NCBI GenBank assembly: GCA_910592005.1
Contig: CAJVPP010002277.1
Coordinates: forward strand, 1 to 15,502
Direction: 5' to 3'
Length of the DNA: 15,502 bases
From: Funneliformis mosseae
Lineage: Eukaryota; Glomeromycota; Glomeromycetes; Glomerales; Glomeraceae
Position numbers and translations under genes: made by a program. Within the stretch, counting starts at the first letter, position 1, and each line of letters starts with the position of its first letter. Below the pieces are notes generated by a model. That model was given only the letters and a program-made list of their open reading frames with translations, did not search any database and was not told where the DNA came from. Of the stretch, positions 15,274 through 15,502 are shown one piece after another.

Positions 15274-15502
15274 TTAGAAATAAAATTGGGTTATATATTT
15301 AATCAGTCCTATTCCCACGCTATAATATGCTCACAAAATTGTTGAAAAGAAGTTCTTAAGGGAGGAAAATTATGTGAGTATATGAAGATTCACTATTTAT
15401 TTATTTATTTTACTCTTTTTTTTATTTACGTTTTTTTTTAAAAAAAAAAAAATATATTTCGTTTTTTAATAATAAAATTATAAGTATAAATAGGTCAATA
15501 AA
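15274..15502. other. A/T-rich end of window with simple repeats
   Basis: An (ATTT)n run lies at about 15391-15412 and long T and A runs at 15417-15452. The plus frame near 15304-15373 reads QSYSHAIICSQNC and KEVLKGGKLC with one stop, and may be the edge of another remnant cut by the window. Confidence 0.4.

Overview
This is A+T-rich nuclear DNA of a eukaryote, most likely a fungus and probably an arbuscular mycorrhizal fungus of the Rhizophagus type. The evidence is long A/T tracts, short GT-AG introns (58-86 bp where they can be placed) and a mix of gene families that I recall as expanded in Glomeromycotina: NYN-domain proteins, RTC4-like proteins, cytochrome P450s and MULE-like transposases. 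Species assignment is inference, because no marker gene is present.

The window is mostly a gene graveyard. Only one long intact gene is visible: a 394-residue minus-strand protein (2529-3713) with an N-terminal coiled coil followed by eleven leucine-rich repeats of the short bacterial/giant-virus type, encoded partly by a 60-bp DNA tandem repeat. Nearly everything else that looks coding is broken by stops, single-base frameshifts, deletions or insertions.

Layout, left to right: 1-1330 mostly noncoding with one possible small minus-strand exon pair; 1365-1733 the C-terminal end of a MULE/FAR1-like transposase (minus, decayed); 2529-3713 the coiled-coil/LRR gene (minus) with a TATA-like site upstream; 3843-3987 a hAT-type MITE; 4359-4463 a decayed CCHC zinc knuckle; 5344-5992 two unidentified gene remnants; 6191-7404 an RTC4-like pseudogene (minus); about 7478-8800 a TOR kinase HEAT/FAT pseudogene (plus), nearly head-to-head with the RTC4 remnant; 9630-10112 a coiled-coil pseudogene split by a 164-bp hAT-type MITE whose removal restores the frame exactly; 10331-10417 another hAT-like MITE; 10472-11625 an NYN-domain pseudogene with recognisable introns; 11767-12417 an unidentified multi-exon remnant (minus); 12624-12841 a MITE candidate with imperfect TIRs of about 35 bp; 13142-13860 two unidentified exon-like frames; 14221-14565 a cytochrome P450 fragment (minus); 14901-15273 an unidentified two-exon remnant (minus).

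I see no operon, pathway or defence system. What links the loci is mode of decay: copies that keep introns (TOR, NYN, RTC4) must have arisen by DNA-level duplication, and at least three short hAT-like or TIR elements lie in or beside dead genes. Several frameshifts sit in A7 runs, so assembly error is a live alternative for those particular breaks.
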